In this document: positions 1-13,800 of the stretch, piece by piece
Position numbering within the stretch: position 1 is the first letter of the stretch
How the letters are laid out: the number at the start of each line of letters is the position of its first letter
Assembly: GCA_029582165.1 (NCBI GenBank)
Contig: CM055887.1
Location: 14,187,190 to 14,251,189, forward strand
Reading direction: 5' to 3'
Source of the DNA: Portulaca oleracea
Lineage: Eukaryota > Streptophyta > Magnoliopsida > Caryophyllales > Portulacaceae
Length of the DNA: 64,000 nucleotides
Notes under the pieces: generated by a model
Told to the model about the DNA's origin: nothing
Seen by the model: only the letters and a program-made list of their open reading frames with translations
Databases searched by the model: none
Made by a program: the position numbers and the translations under genes

Positions 1-717
1 CAAAGATGGGGAATATGGTCACAACACAAGATGAGAGATCACTTGGTTGGCTAGGAGTCGAAGCTCAAAACCCGCTCCCCCTAAGACTTATTCACAAGAC
101 CGTGAAAAAACTCAAGAATAAAATCTAACTTCTTATGGATAAAGAAACAAAGATTCTTAAGAACTCACAAGAAGTTATTGCAGTTCAACACCTTAGGAGT
201 GTGTTAAAGCTTTTTAGAAAGAAGGAAGAATGGATGAGTGGTTGTGTTGGATGAATGAAATTCATCCTCCTTTTATAGTGGAGTAGAACATCCAAAGTTT
301 CCTCTCAAATCCCATGATTCAAGAATATGATCTAAAGGATTGCAACTTGATTTGTGTGTGCGCGCGTGAGGCGGGAGGTGTCAATATTTGGCTAATTAAA
401 TCAATCGATACTCAAACACAACTAAATCCCCACATGTTAATATATATCAAGGGCTAAAATCATGGAAATAAAAATCACATATAACTGGGCACTGCCATGA
501 ATTGTGTTACTTGGACACAGTCCGTATCAACCACGATACCACCCATGCCAGGAAAACACGGGCCATGTCATTCCAGTGTGCATTTTCTTGAGCTACCGTT
601 CGCTGACACGACCCCTGTCATACCAGATATGGCTTGTGTCATCCCAGTTTCAACTCCTATGCTTATGTTGACCTTCCTGGTCAACTCTCTTAACTTATAT
701 TTAATGAATTTTCATAT
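1..717. other. Repeat-like region, no gene recognised
   Basis: There is no convincing protein; the longest frame (497-721, 74 codons) has no recognisable domain. The part at about 510-650 holds degraded inverted motifs such as gacacgacccctgtc, in the style of the palindromes in the neighbouring LTR. This suggests an old LTR fragment, but I could not find boundaries or a partner copy. Confidence 0.4.
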
Positions 718-722
718 TTAAT

Positions 723-1412
723 TGTTGGAATTATTTCAAGAGTATAAGTTAATTATATAGATTAAGAAATTATATGTAACAAGTATAAGGATCATATATA
801 AGTAAAACATCAAGAATATGATAACACGGGTGAGTCTGAGACCAACACGAGTCGTTTTGGTCTCCAGAGAGCAAAGAAAACTAACCTGGGCTCAACACGG
901 GTCGTGTTGCACCCAACACGGACCGTGTTGGTCCAACAAGGACCGTGTTGGACCCAGAACTGTTTTTAATGCTAACGGCTATATAATCTTGTATAATTAG
1001 TATTTGATATCAATATTAAGGATGATTATTAAGCACTTCCAACAGATATATGACTTGACTTGGGTCAAGGTCATATTAAGAATATAATATCTCATTAAGT
1101 CTCTTGATTATCCTTTACGAAAGGATATCATTAGAGGTTGGAAGTCTCCTATAAATAGGAGATATTCCATGCTATTTGTGACACACCATTCTAAGCTAAT
1201 CACAACCCTCATTCTTGTCTAGACTGCAGCTATACTTGAGTGATTCAAGTGAGAACCTATTCTTGAGTGTTACAAGTGCTAAGTTTTATCCCTTTGAACA
1301 TTTACGGTATAGTAAATAGTTTTTAAGGAAAGTGAGTACTAGGTCACGACTCTTAGTGTTATCCAAGTGAGTTTCCATTGTTTTATATACGTTTACTCCC
1401 TTTCCTCCAACA
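723..1412 (+). repeat. 5' LTR of Copia-1
   Basis: It is 690 bp with TG...CA ends. A TATA box (tataaata, 1150-1157) lies inside a small palindrome, tctcctataaataggaga, and is the likely retroelement promoter. Upstream, 843-951 carries four 17-19 bp dyads related to CAACACGG-CCGTGTTG. Confidence 0.92.
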
Positions 1413-1432
1413 ATCTTTAAAACTATTTAGTA

Positions 1433-4400
1433 ATGGTCTCGCTTCGTGATATGTCTAGCAATTTTCAAAAGCTAGAACGCTTTAAAGGAGTGGATTTCCG
1501 GCGGTGGCAAAGCAAGATGCACTTCTTGCTTACAGCTATCAATGTGGCCTATGTGCTTAACATTGAGATTTCTCCCAAGGAGAATCAAGATCCTTCGACC
1601 GAGAAGGTGACTACCGAGGAGTCTCCTAAAGAGGATGCAACCGACAAGATTTTCTCGGGTGATGGAGATAAAGGCAAGAAAGATGCGGAGGCTAATCGGC
1701 AAACTCTAAAGATGGAGAATGATGACTACATTTGTAGAGGATGCATTCTCAATGGGATGAGTGACACTCTCTTCGATGTCTATCAATGTGTGGAGACGGC
1801 AAAGAAGCTTTGGGAGATGCTTGAAGCTAAGTACATGTCGGAAGATGCGTCAAGTAAGAATTTTCTTGTTAGTCAATTCATGAAGTTTAAGATGGATGAT
1901 AATAGGAAAATTGTAGATCAATTCCATGAATCGTATTTTGAGTAACTTCAAGCAACACAATTTGAACATGGATGAATCTATAATCATATCCTCTATTATT
2001 GACAAGCTACCTTCTTCTTGGAATGAGACTAAAAGGACACTCATGCAGCTGAAAGAGGCTATGTCTCTTGAGGGTTTGACTAACCATCTTCGGATTGAAG
2101 AGGAGTTACGCCTACAAGATGGTTCCAAAGAGCAATCTAAGGTCCATGTGGTGCAAGAGAATAAGGGAAACAAGAATAAGAACAAGAGCCACAACAAATC
2201 TAGCAAGGGAATTCAAAAGCCTAAGCAAGTTTGTTGGGAATTGTGGCAAACGGGGGCACACAAAGAGAGAGTGTTACCAATGGAAAAAGAAGCATGGTCT
2301 TTTGAACAAAGATACATCTAAGGGCAAGAGTAAGGAGAAGGAACCCAATTCTTCTGTAGCCATGATTAAGGACCATATTAACATGGTTTCTATTGGTTCT
2401 AATGATTGGTACATAGACTCTGGTGCGTCAAGGCATGTTTGCATTGACAAGAGTTTATTCAAGACTCTCAAACCGGCTGATGATGGTGTGAAACTCTATA
2501 TGGGCAACAACCATCCGGTCAAAGTCGAAGGCATTGGGCAAGTGGAACTTGTTTTCATTTCCGGCAAATCTTTGCTTTTGAATGATGTGTATCTAGCTCC
2601 GGAAGTTTGTAAGAATCTTGTATCCGGTTATCTTCTTAGCAAGTTTGGTTTTATGCAAGTTTATGATGGAGATAACTATGTACTTTCCAAGGGAGGGACT
2701 TTTGTAGGGAAGGGATATGCGTATGGAGATATGTTTAAATTGAATGTGAAAAGTAATAAAGATGGTATGATTTCCGCTTATATGCATGTGTCTAGTTTGA
2801 ATAAGTCTTTTCTATGGCATGCTAGATTAGGACATATGAACTTTAAAAAGTTGAAGGAAATATCTAATCTTGATTTGATACCTAAGTTGAATGATGACAT
2901 AGAAAAGTGTAAGACATGCATGCTTAATAAAATCACTAAAAGTTCATTCTCAAGTATAAAAAGAACTTCTAAATTGCTTGATTTAATTCATATGATTTAG
3001 GAGATTTTCATAGTACACCTTCTATAGGTGGTAAGAAGTATTATGTGACTTTTATTGATGATTATTCTAGATATTGTCAAGTTTATCTTTTGAGTTCTAA
3101 AGCTGAAACACTTGAAAAGTTTAAAGTTTACAAAACTAGAAGTGAAATTTAATGTAAGACCTTGATTAAAACTTTAAGATCCGATAGGGGAGGGGAATTT
3201 TATGATCTAAGTTTTTCCAAGAAACGGGGATTGTCCATGAGACAACCGTCCCATATACACCACAACAAAATGGGGTTGCGGAAAGGAAAAATAGAACTTT
3301 AAAAGAAATGGTGAATTCTATGTTGTCTAACTTCGGTTTAAGTAATGGATTTTGGGGTGAAGCCATGTTAACGGCTTGTTATATTTTAAATAGAGTTCCA
3401 TTCAAAGGAAATTCTAATACCCCATATGAGTTGTGGAACAAAAGGAAATCATATCTAAAGTATTTTAAGATTTTAGGGTTGTAGGGCCATTGTAATGGTC
3501 CCGGAACCTAAGAAAAGAAAGTTAGGTGAAAGAGGAATTCAGTGCATCTTTATAGGCTATGCTCAAGATAGCAAAGCTTATAGGTTTTTGGTGGTTGAGC
3601 CAAATGAGTACATATCGGTGAATACCGTTATGGAATCAATAGATGCAATTTTGATGAGACTAGGTTCTCTTCAATTCCTAGACCTAAAGATATAACTCAA
3701 GATATTGTTCCTCTAATTGAGCCTCAAGATGAAAATCATGAGGGTACATCCATACAAGATGATCTTTTGAGTCATGATGTTATTCATGATGAAGAAGATG
3801 AAAGTATTGAATTAAGAAGGAGTAAAAGATCAAGTAAACCAAAGGATTTTGGTTCGGACTTCTATGTTTATTTGGTAGAAGGTTCAAGGGACTCAATTGA
3901 AAGTGAGATCCTATGCATGTACAACATAGATAAAGATCCAAAAACTTTTAAAGAAGCTATGCAATCCCATGATACTTCTTTGTGGAAAAAAGCGGTACAA
4001 GATGAGATTGATTCTATAATGGAAAACAATGTTTGGATATTGGTTGACCTTCCTCCGGGAAGTAAACCAATTACCTCTAAATGGATCTTTAAAAGGAAAA
4101 GAAAAGTAGATGGTGCCGTTGAGAGGTATAAAGCCCGGTTGGTTGTAAGGGGCTTTACTCAAAAGTATGGTATTGACTACTTTGATACATATGCACTGGT
4201 AGCTAGGATAGCCTCAATATGTGTGTTGTTGGCTTTAGCTACTATCCATAAGCTAGTTATTCATCAAATGGATGTCAAAACGACATTCTTAAATGGAGAA
4301 CTAGAAGAGGAGGTGTATATGGAACAACCCGAAGGGTTTGTTGTTGAAGGTCAAGAGAAGAAAGTTTGTAAACTTATAAGGTCCTTATATGGACTTAAGC

Positions 4401-5530
4401 AAGCACCTAAGCAATGTCATCAAAAGTTTGATGAAGTAGTGCTTTCAAGTGGATATAAGATCAATGAATCTGATAAGTGCATATACTATAAGTTTGAGAA
4501 TGGAAAAAGGGTGATTATATGCCTATACGTTGATGACATGTTGATCTTTGGGACCGACATGGAACAAGTTAATAAGACCAAAGAATTTCTAACCTCAAAG
4601 TTTTCTATGAAGGACATGGGTGAAGCGGATGTAATTCTTGGTATTAAGATTATTAGAAATAATGCTAGAATAAGTTTATTTCAAGAGCATTACATTGAGA
4701 AAGTATTGAACAAGTATGGTGGTGATAAGATATATCCAACAGTGACACCTTACGATTCAAATAAGAAACTAGAGAAAAATTTGGGTTCTCCGGTTGATCA
4801 ACTTAAATACGCTAAGTTGATAGGAAGTCTCATGTATGCTATGTCAAGTACAAGGCCGGATATTGCTTATGCAATTGGCATGTTAAGTAGGTTTACAAGG
4901 TATCCAAGTAATATGCATTGGTTTGCAATAAGGAGAGTATTAAGATATCTAGTTGGTATTAAAAGTTATCAACTCACTTATAAGGGAGAACCTTCGGTTT
5001 TAGAAGGATACTTGGATGCGAGTTGGATAAATAAAGGGGATTTCTCTTCTACCAGTGGATGGGTGTTCCTATTAGGAGGTGGAACAGTTTCTTGGGGATC
5101 TAAGAAACAAGCTAATATAGCGGACACCATTATGTCTTCGGAATTAGTAGCATTATATGCTGCTTGTAATGAAGCGGAATGGTTAAGGAACTTATTATTG
5201 GAAATACCTATTTGGTATAAACCAATGGCACCTATCAATTCATTGTGATAGCAAGTCTACTCTTGATATTGTATATAGTCATGTTTACAATGGCAAGTCA
5301 AGGCACATTGGTTTAAGACATGCTTATGTACATCAAATTATAAGGGATGGAGTGGTGACTTTAAGTTATGTCAAATCAAAAGAAAATATAGTCTCTTTAA
5401 AAAAAAAAAAAATATAGTCAATTTTCTAACCAAAGGATTGACTAAAGATTTGATAATAAGTACTTCAAAAGGGATGGTTGTAGCTCAAAGAACTACTAAT
5501 CACAACAAAGACTCAACTTTATGAATTGGA
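1433..5530 (+). pseudogene. Copia-1 gag-pol remnant
   Basis: Gag starts at ATG 1433. Frame changes occur near 1930 and about 2235; the second falls inside the CCHC zinc knuckle, where a run of three G splits the motif. The protease motif DSGAS is intact near 2416. The integrase zinc-binding region (H-x4-H at about 2817-2838, C-x2-C near 2911) is readable, but the integrase core (3000-3490) is broken by stops and shifts. RT and RNase H form one long open frame (3767-5248) that includes the YVDDM catalytic motif. Reading is lost again near 5240, and the RNase H tail continues in another frame to about 5530. It cannot encode a functional polyprotein. Confidence 0.9.
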
Positions 5531-6081
5531 ATACCACCAATTTCTAAAGTTCAAATGAGTATGGAGTTGTCTAAACTACTAGGAAGCATCGTTTTTATCG
5601 CAAGGTCAAGTGATGCTTAGAAAATTGTAATGACAAGAGGTTGAGTAGTAATACTTTTAATAGACTTTGTGGAAAAGCCTAATTACAGGGGTGGTATATT
5701 ACAAAGTTTACCTATGTAAGTGTTATGTATGGCCGCATAAAGGAATTATGAGCTAAAGTTCCGAATCACTTATGAAGGATAAGGACACAAGGCCGAATAA
5801 AAGTGTCTAGGTATCTACACTCAAGATCTAAAATGTATGTGTGTTATGAGTATAGTTGGTCAATATAAATCCAAAGTTCAAAGTACTTTGTGATTTAGAT
5901 TCAATTTTGGCTCATATACACTAAATGAAAAGTTCAAAGAGCAATCTACTTTTCATTAGGCATATGTTTTGTGGGTTTCTCTGGTGATTACAAGTTAGGT
6001 TATATCTCAAATAGCGGGGGTATAAGCTCCTTAAGTAAAATTATTTCTAGGGTTTTACATACACTTGAAATAACAGGGGAT

Positions 6082-6776
6082 TGTTGGAATTATTTCAAGA
6101 GTATAAGTTAATTATATAGCCTAAGGAATTATATGTAACAAGTATAAGGATCATATATATATAAGTGAAACATCAAGAATATGATTAACATGGGTGAGTC
6201 TAAGACCAACACGAGTCGTGTTGGTCTTCAGAGAGCAAAGAAAACTAACCTGGGCTCAACACGGGTCGTGTTGCACTCAACACGGACCGTGTTGGTCCAA
6301 CAAGGACCGCGTTGGACCCAGAACTGTTTTTAATGCTAACGGCTATATAATCTTGTATAATTAGTATTTGATATCAATATTAAGGACGATTATTAAGGAC
6401 TTCCAACAGATATATGAGTTGACTTTGTCAAGGTCATATTAAGAATATAATCTCTCATTAAGTCTCTTGATTATCCTTTACAAAAGGATATCATTAGAGG
6501 TTGGAAGTCTCCTATAAATAGGAGACATTCCATGCTATTTGAGACACACTATTCTAAGCTAATCACACCCTCATTCTTGTCTAGACTGCAGCTATACTTG
6601 AGTGATTCAAGTGAGAACCTATTTCTTGAGTGTTACAAGTACTAAGTTTTATCCCTTTGAATATTTACAGTATAGTAAATAGTTCTTAAGGAAAGTGAGT
6701 ACTAGGCCACGACTTTTAGCGTTATCCAAGCGAGTTTCTATTGTTTTATATACCGTTTACTCCCTTTCCTCCAACA
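6082..6776 (+). repeat. 3' LTR of Copia-1
   Basis: It is 695 bp and collinear with the 5' LTR. The palindrome cluster is at 6206-6315, and the first dyad (6206-6224) is better preserved here than in the 5' copy. It is followed directly by the target duplication ttaat. Confidence 0.92.
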
Positions 6777-6781
6777 TTAAT

Positions 6782-9772
6782 TACCCTCTAAACTTTTGAA
6801 ATACTCCAACAAAATCTAACATAGCCACATAAGTAACATAATTCGGTACACCCCAAAAGGTCAACAGAAGAACAAACATTGCACAACTACAGTACATTGC
6901 ATTGGATTACATGATAGCCTCGGGGTTCCGTCATGTTGGTTTTTGTTACCAGAAAGTGCAGTATATGCTTTCTTCTACTCATGAACATTTTCAGATCCTC
7001 CTATTTTAACTACTACCATGATAGCCCGTAAGAATAGGATGATGAAACCCTAAGTTTCGAGGCAACTATTGAACAATTTCGAGACGAGACAGGACAGGTG
7101 AGGTAGAATCATCATGAAATGGAGATGGCCAAGGAGGCCATCGACCTTGCTTCTCATGGTTTCGGCGTCTCTATCTTCTTGCTATTGTCAGAGTAATGTT
7201 GATTTGATCGCTTCTGAGGCTCCATGAGCTATGGCGAGCCCCTAATTAATTGTATGCATTTTGAATGATTACGAAAATCAAAGCCGATTATCATGTATAT
7301 GGAGGAGATTTATGAGACTATCTCCTGATGAGATGCTGAGTCGGTTGCACGTAAGATGGTGAGAAGGTGTGGCATGTCCTCAACTGGCATTTGTTTTTCT
7401 TGTTCTTTTTTTTCGCCTACTATTAGGACATCGGAAGAGTAGGAGCCCAGATCCTTATATTGAAGGGAGCTGACGATGTTGGTATGTTGTTATTGCATGC
7501 CGAGATGACTATCTTGGAGGACTCATGGAGATCTGGTAAGCCTCCGGCTTGGTGGATGCTTTGGGGGTGATAACTCAGCTGCTGTCTTGCTTTGAGTCAG
7601 ATCATGATCATGGGTTAGAAGACAAGAGATAATTAATAATGCACATTTTATACAAAAATCATCATAATAATGGCTACATGACGAGAATAACAAATAAAAA
7701 TACTCAAATAAATCTAACCATGAAGTCAATTAAACATAGATAGGATAGAGGTAAAAGAGAGAAGAATTTCCTCAATGTCAATGGAATTTCTGGGATGTGG
7801 ACTAATGAGGCTAGAAGGCTCTATTTATAGTGGTGATCGGGAGAACAAAATAATGGAAAATAATAGTTTATGGATTAATTACTTCAGATTAATGAAGAGT
7901 TTGTATCTAAGTTGAACTTGAAGGAGAAAGTTGGTAACGTGCATAATAGGTAGAAAAATTAAACATAACGTAACCAATGGATTATGGACTTTATGGTTTG
8001 CTGGGACTGTACGGTACCTGGTTAGGATTGCTCAACGTCAAACGGTCATATCTCCTTCGTCCGACCTTCGGTTGACACGACTCAAGAGGCGTGGAAAAGC
8101 TTAAAGAGCGTACTTTAAGCTTATAAAAGGGCTTATCCAAAAGGATGTCTGGGTAAAAAAAAATGACATTCGAAAAAGTGAGTCTCTGTATATTGGAAAG
8201 GTAGAAAATGAATGCTTTTGAAATGTAAATGATGGGGAACGATGGGGTTTTTGTGTGACGTTCGGAAATGGATGGAAATGGAATATTTTGTGGAGATGGG
8301 AGAATATGTACGATCACATATTTAATTGACTCGAGTTACAATCTATTCTAACAATGAAATAAAATATTACAAATACGATCAACACAATCCGATATCTAAT
8401 ATATATATATATATATATAAAGGGAACCACTACTCGAGTATGAAAAAGTTGACAAATTATTTGGTTCTTTCGTTCATGATTTTGGAATTAATAGTTCACT
8501 CATGAGTCATGACTGACCGCAAGGTCCGCAACTGGTGGGTTTTATTATTATTATTATTTTTTTTTTGTGATTACTTGTGAAGTTTCCCGCTCTGGTTCTA
8601 CTGCATATATGTTTTTCAAATCTTTTGGTGAATGAATGAAGAGTGAGTGTGTTCTTAGGAGTTGGGCTCTTCAGTGCCTGATGAACCAGCTCTTTAAGAG
8701 TGTCAAACAAAACTGCACTATACAATTTTCTTCTATTACAATATATTATATTTTGAAGGTGTTGGAATTTAGCATAATCTAAACTAAAGGCCCTAGCTTT
8801 GGAATGGTAAAACATTATCCTTAATTTACCCTAGTTTACCTTACATCTTAATTATCATTCTCAACTTAATTTTACATAATTTATATATAAAATCCTCTAT
8901 TCAATGCACAATTCATTTAAAAATGAAAAAGATTATTTGACACTCACCTACATAACTACTTCCACTATTTTACTTGCTTTACCTTATCCAACCTTAATTT
9001 ACATTACATTGTCTTACCTTATCTTACATTACTTCATCATCCCAAGAAACTGGGCCTAGATTTAGTGTATAATTGCCTACCAAACACTATTGTTTATACA
9101 CAACACCCAATCCAAAACACATTATATTATCGTTCAAAAAAATTGGGTTTTTGGATGTTAATATACTTATATTTTGAGGGCGTTGAACAATTATAAACTG
9201 AACTTTTTCTTTAACAATAATATACTGTATTTTTGGGTGTTCGGACAATAATGCATCTGAAACAATTCCGACGATATTAACTTCATGACGGTCTTCCGTG
9301 GTGGGTTGAGGAGATATTTACTAAATTAATGTCATATCAGACAATGTTAGTAGGTGCAAATGAAATTTTTATTTATTTCAAATAACACCTCATCTCCACA
9401 TTTTCACTAACCTAAACAGTGTTTTTTGTTTGAAAAAAAAAAAGAATTCATATTGGGTTCCAGATACTCTCCAACTGAAAGATCCGGTTAATAGAACAAA
9501 CCCCTCCTCAGACAAGGCCAGTCTAGAATATATTCTGTGGAATAAGGCAGCACAGTATTCTCAGAAACTTACATTACTTGAACAAATATCATAAGGTAAT
9601 GAAGCTCAGAAGAGCAGTTTTGAAGCAACAAAAGAATGACCCTTTTGATTCTCCTCAGTAAAATGGAGAAACACACCATTTCCCACCCACCATTTTTGTT
9701 AAGTTGTTCCTCTATACAAAACAGCATGTACATGTGCAGAACCTCAGGCCCTTCTTCAGAATTTTTAATTGT
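6782..9772. other. Intergenic; probable 3' UTR of the galactosyltransferase at the right end
   Basis: No supportable gene was found. The part at about 7740-8110 looks like an LTR relic on the minus strand (TATA-like ctatttatag at about 7820). An (AT)n microsatellite lies near 8399-8419. The last 200-300 bases should contain the 3' UTR of the minus-strand gene that ends at 9773, although the poly(A) site cannot be placed by eye. Confidence 0.5.
8399..8419. repeat. (AT)n microsatellite
   Basis: A short uninterrupted AT dinucleotide run in intergenic DNA. Confidence 0.85.
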
Positions 9773-10768
9773 TCAGAAGGAGGCTTCCCATATTGCATTC
9801 TCGTCTTCCCTGCAATGCTCGTGAACTTCCAACATTCTTTTATGAGGCTGGCAGATGCCACTGCAATTCCAGTCAAATGAAGCCACACAAATGTTGCCCG
9901 ACTGGGCTTTCCATTCACAATCTACACAGCAAATCAGCATCATCATAATTATTACTAGCTTAGCTTCTGTATGCTGCAGTCATAAAACTGTCCAATCCGA
10001 AAATCCACTTCATTCTGACTCGGAAGAAACTGGGTATGGACAATTTCTTTTCATCTGAATTTTGAAATTCAAACAATCAGACATGTCCAGTATGAATTTG
10101 CCAGGTTGGGCCTGGGTTTGGCAATCCAGGTCAGGGTTGTCCGAATTGGAGGGCAAATCCAGGTTCAGACACATTCAGACATCAGAGTATCAGACACTGT
10201 CTAAACCCGGATTATTGTATGGCTGTACACTAATTTCTTTCTTTTTGGCCTAGGAAGGGGGAAATGTAACCAGACATCAGACATTCTGGTCCAGGTATGT
10301 ATTGATTAATTATGATCCGGATCATATGAAAAAGCACAACTCAATTTAGACATCCACATATCCGAGTCCGGACATTGAACATCCGAATCCAGGTCTGAGC
10401 TTGGTTTTGGTGTTCGAATCAAAATCCAAACAGGGTCCGGGTTTAACATTTTTTTGTCCGATTGTCCATAACCAAATTTGACCTCGACCCGAATTTTTGA
10501 CAATCCTACATCTATATTGCTTAGCATTACTATTGAGCATGTCTATCATGCTGTAGTTGGTACGTCTTACATTCTAGCGCACAGTATCACTTATGTCAGA
10601 AATGATGACTACTAGCATCTACTTTCTGATACATTTTTTGAATCTTTTTACAGGGTTCCTAATTGTAGGGCATGGCTAATCTCTGACCTTGTGTTTGCTG
10701 ATCCATATAATGTATTGTACAACAACAACAACAACAATAACAATAACAATAACAATAACAATAATAAC

Positions 10769-10800
<32 letters not shown>

Positions 10801-13800
10801 GGAAAAATTGGATTCTAATAAGCCAGACTATAAGGGTTGGGACAATAGTAAGCTGAACTTTAGAAATGTATCATAGCAAGTTGAACTATTGAAACACTGA
10901 ATTTCAGTGCACCGGCATCTAGCCAGTCCAATCTAAACGATATTTTGGACTACTACAATCAAATATATTATTGTTTGGAATACTACAAGCCACAATATGT
11001 AGTTTGGACTCCTAAAATTTACGTTTACTACAATAAAACTTCCACGTAGGAAAACCCTCCTCTAGTGCCACATAGGAACATCTGGTTGCGGTGCATTGAA
11101 ATCCAATGATCCAATAGTTCATCCTACTGTGATACATTTCTAAAGTTCGGCTTACCATTATCCCAATCTCTATAGTTCGGCTTACTACTATCCAATTCTC
11201 CTAATACTAAAATGAAAGGTTTGCATACACGTCTGAGTATAACATATCAAACACATGTACTTGAGGAGATAAGAGCACAAGCAAGGCAACATAGCAATAT
11301 TAAGCTAACCAATTTGTAAAATTGTCACACTCAACTTATCCAAGTGTCCAATGATGAAATAGTGATAATATGACATGGGAAGTGATCAGATGTTGCATAA
11401 TCATTGTAGAACATAAAAAGAAAACATCAGCACACACTCCCTGTTCTAACATTCATCAAAAGTTTAGACAACAAAATTCTGCACGAAAATATTTACACAT
11501 CAGTCTTACCTGGTGGTGTCCCGCAACATAGTCTCCTGTCATCAATATGTGATACATCCAGACCAATCAGCCATGATCCCAATGAAACATCTTCATTAGC
11601 ATACCTATGCAGCAAATGTCTGCAGGGAGCACAAGTTTAGAATCACATATCAAAAATAATGGATTTAAAACTTAAAAATATGGCACGGTGATAAGTCTGT
11701 ACTAAAGACTGAAGGGTACACATAAATGAGAACATGCATAGAGGCATAGATAGCCATGTCGAGTAATGTAGCCCAATGGAGTCGGGACTCGGGTTATCAG
11801 TCCTGGGAAGCTTGGGATTGATGTCATGACCAAAGCCCAAAGGAAGCTGTTTGTTGTCGAAGAGGGTCAACAGTCAACACAAATTGTGTTATTGGACAAA
11901 GACAGAAGAAGCTGCAGAAACCGGTAACAGAGACCATGTTACCTGCAACAAGGGTTGTGTTGGCACCCATGTCGATCCACAGTTCAACGTCTCTTTATAG
12001 TTCAACAGCTTCTTGTTTTTATGGCTGTTGATTGTCATTGGTTAGAGTTTAATGGGCTGTTACTCTAGGGTTCTAGGATAACTCATTGCTCCTAGCTTGC
12101 CTACTATATAATCCATAGGATAGGAGGCTAGGGTACAATCACCATTTGAAGCCTCCTCCTAATAACATTGTCTAATCTGTATACTGCAGCGGATTAGTGG
12201 TTTTTTTACCTGGTTTTGGGCTTTCCACTTTGAACACTAGCGTCCATCTTCCATATTCCATTTTTCTCTACTTCTTACTGTTTGAGATTGTGATACCTGA
12301 TCCTAACAGGCAATGGCCCATTATTGGACTCACAAGTCACACAAACTGTTGCAGGTCTTTGACAAGGTCGAAAATGATGAGTTGATCAAGCCTTTCTTTC
12401 ACGATAAAAGGTTCATCGAAAATATTAGAGCCTTAGTTGGCCTTTCAAAATTGTATGCCTATGGTAAAATTTGCAGTGATTTTTCAGAATTACCATATTA
12501 ACCCTGGCGACCAAAAGAGGAAGGAAAAAAAATAGGTGGTCAAACTTGGCCAATCTGGTTGCAGTGCAACTTGTTTAAACTCATACTATGGTTGAATCAC
12601 TGTCCTAGGTCAACTTAACTGTCAATAACTGCACGTCACATTGAGCCAACAAAACAATGGGTTGAGCCTATGTCTCTTGGAACACTAGTCATTACCCAAG
12701 TGCGGGTAGCCATTAATGCTACTAGCCCAAATCCCATTTATTTAATTTTATCAAGTTGTTTCAGGGGATTTTTTTTTTGGGTAGGAAAAATATAGATATA
12801 TTATAGATATATTAATAATAGAACATGTTGGGATTCACCCATGAGTGAAAATGTCCCACATCAAAAAATTAAAGAGAAAGCATCTAGTATATAAGTCAGT
12901 GGGCTACTCCTCTTAACACCAATTGGTTTTAAGATGGAACCTCACTTAACTTGTGTACCATGAGCCTCGGTTGAAGAGGGCTCCACCTTGGATCTCCACA
13001 ACAAGTGGTATCAGAGTCGATGGTTCATTTGGCTGGGCGCGCGCAAGGTGCGGGAAGATCACCATGGACAGGAGCAGGGACCATAGCGCGTGCGCGGCTA
13101 GGTCTCATGAGGCAAAGTGCTGACATGAGACTCAGGTGTGAAGGGGGAGATTGTTGGGATTCACTCATGAGTAAAAATGTCCCACATCGAAAAAGTAAAG
13201 AGAAAGCATTGACATGGTATCTAAGTCAAGTGGGCTACTCCTCTTAACGCCAATTGGTTTTAAGATGGAACCTCACTTAACTTGTGTACCATGGGCCTCG
13301 GTTGAAGTGGACTCCCACCTTGGATCTCCCTAACAGAACATATCATATGCTTAGGAAAATACACAACCAAAATATAGACTATCCACAAAATCTACTACAT
13401 CAAAAGAGGAAGAATTGAACTTCCCACTAACCCAAAAGAAGAAAGACTTGATAAAATGTCTTTCAAGCATTGAAAAGGAGTTTCAACCCACTCAATAACC
13501 ATTTGGTTCGTTTCTCTCCAAATACTCCAAAATATCACAAGTAGAATAAAAATTATGTTTTGGGGGATTGATTCTTTCAGCATTGAACCAACTAACAATA
13601 CAGAAAATCTTACAAATGTCCAGTTTTTTTATCTCAGGACTATCCACCAACAAACTCTATAGCCAGAGGTACGAGGTAAGGACTAAACTGCCCATGAGAT
13701 CTTAGCGAGGAACTTAGAAAATGGGAGTTGTAACCAACTAGACTACCACCTCTATGGCCTGACTAATATCTAGTTGCTCGACCCAAAAACCAAAACAAAC

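Larger units (their letters stand above)
718..6781 (+). mobile_element. Copia-1: Ty1/copia LTR retrotransposon, full length but decayed
   Basis: The element body is 723-6776, with LTRs at 723-1412 and 6082-6776. Both LTRs begin tgttgg and end ccaaca. A perfect 5-bp target duplication ttaat lies at 718-722 and 6777-6781, so this is one complete insertion. The domain order gag, protease, integrase, RT, RNase H defines Ty1/copia. A purine-rich acagggga sits just before the 3' LTR. No standard initiator-Met primer site follows the 5' LTR. The LTRs differ at scattered sites and the coding region is frameshifted several times, so the insertion is not recent and is not autonomous. Confidence 0.95.

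Noticed and set aside
8507..8815. 102-codon minus-strand frame
   Set aside because: No start context, domain or composition supporting a gene; ends in poly-Lys/Ile from a simple repeat.
10691..10876. Frame encoding a long poly-Asn protein
   Set aside because: Produced by the AAC/AAT microsatellite and the arm of a MITE inside intron 10.
12313..12501. Small protein [11 protein letters not shown]...
   Set aside because: No domain or homologue I can recognise; sits in intron 9 in an LTR-like relic. Not supported as a gene.
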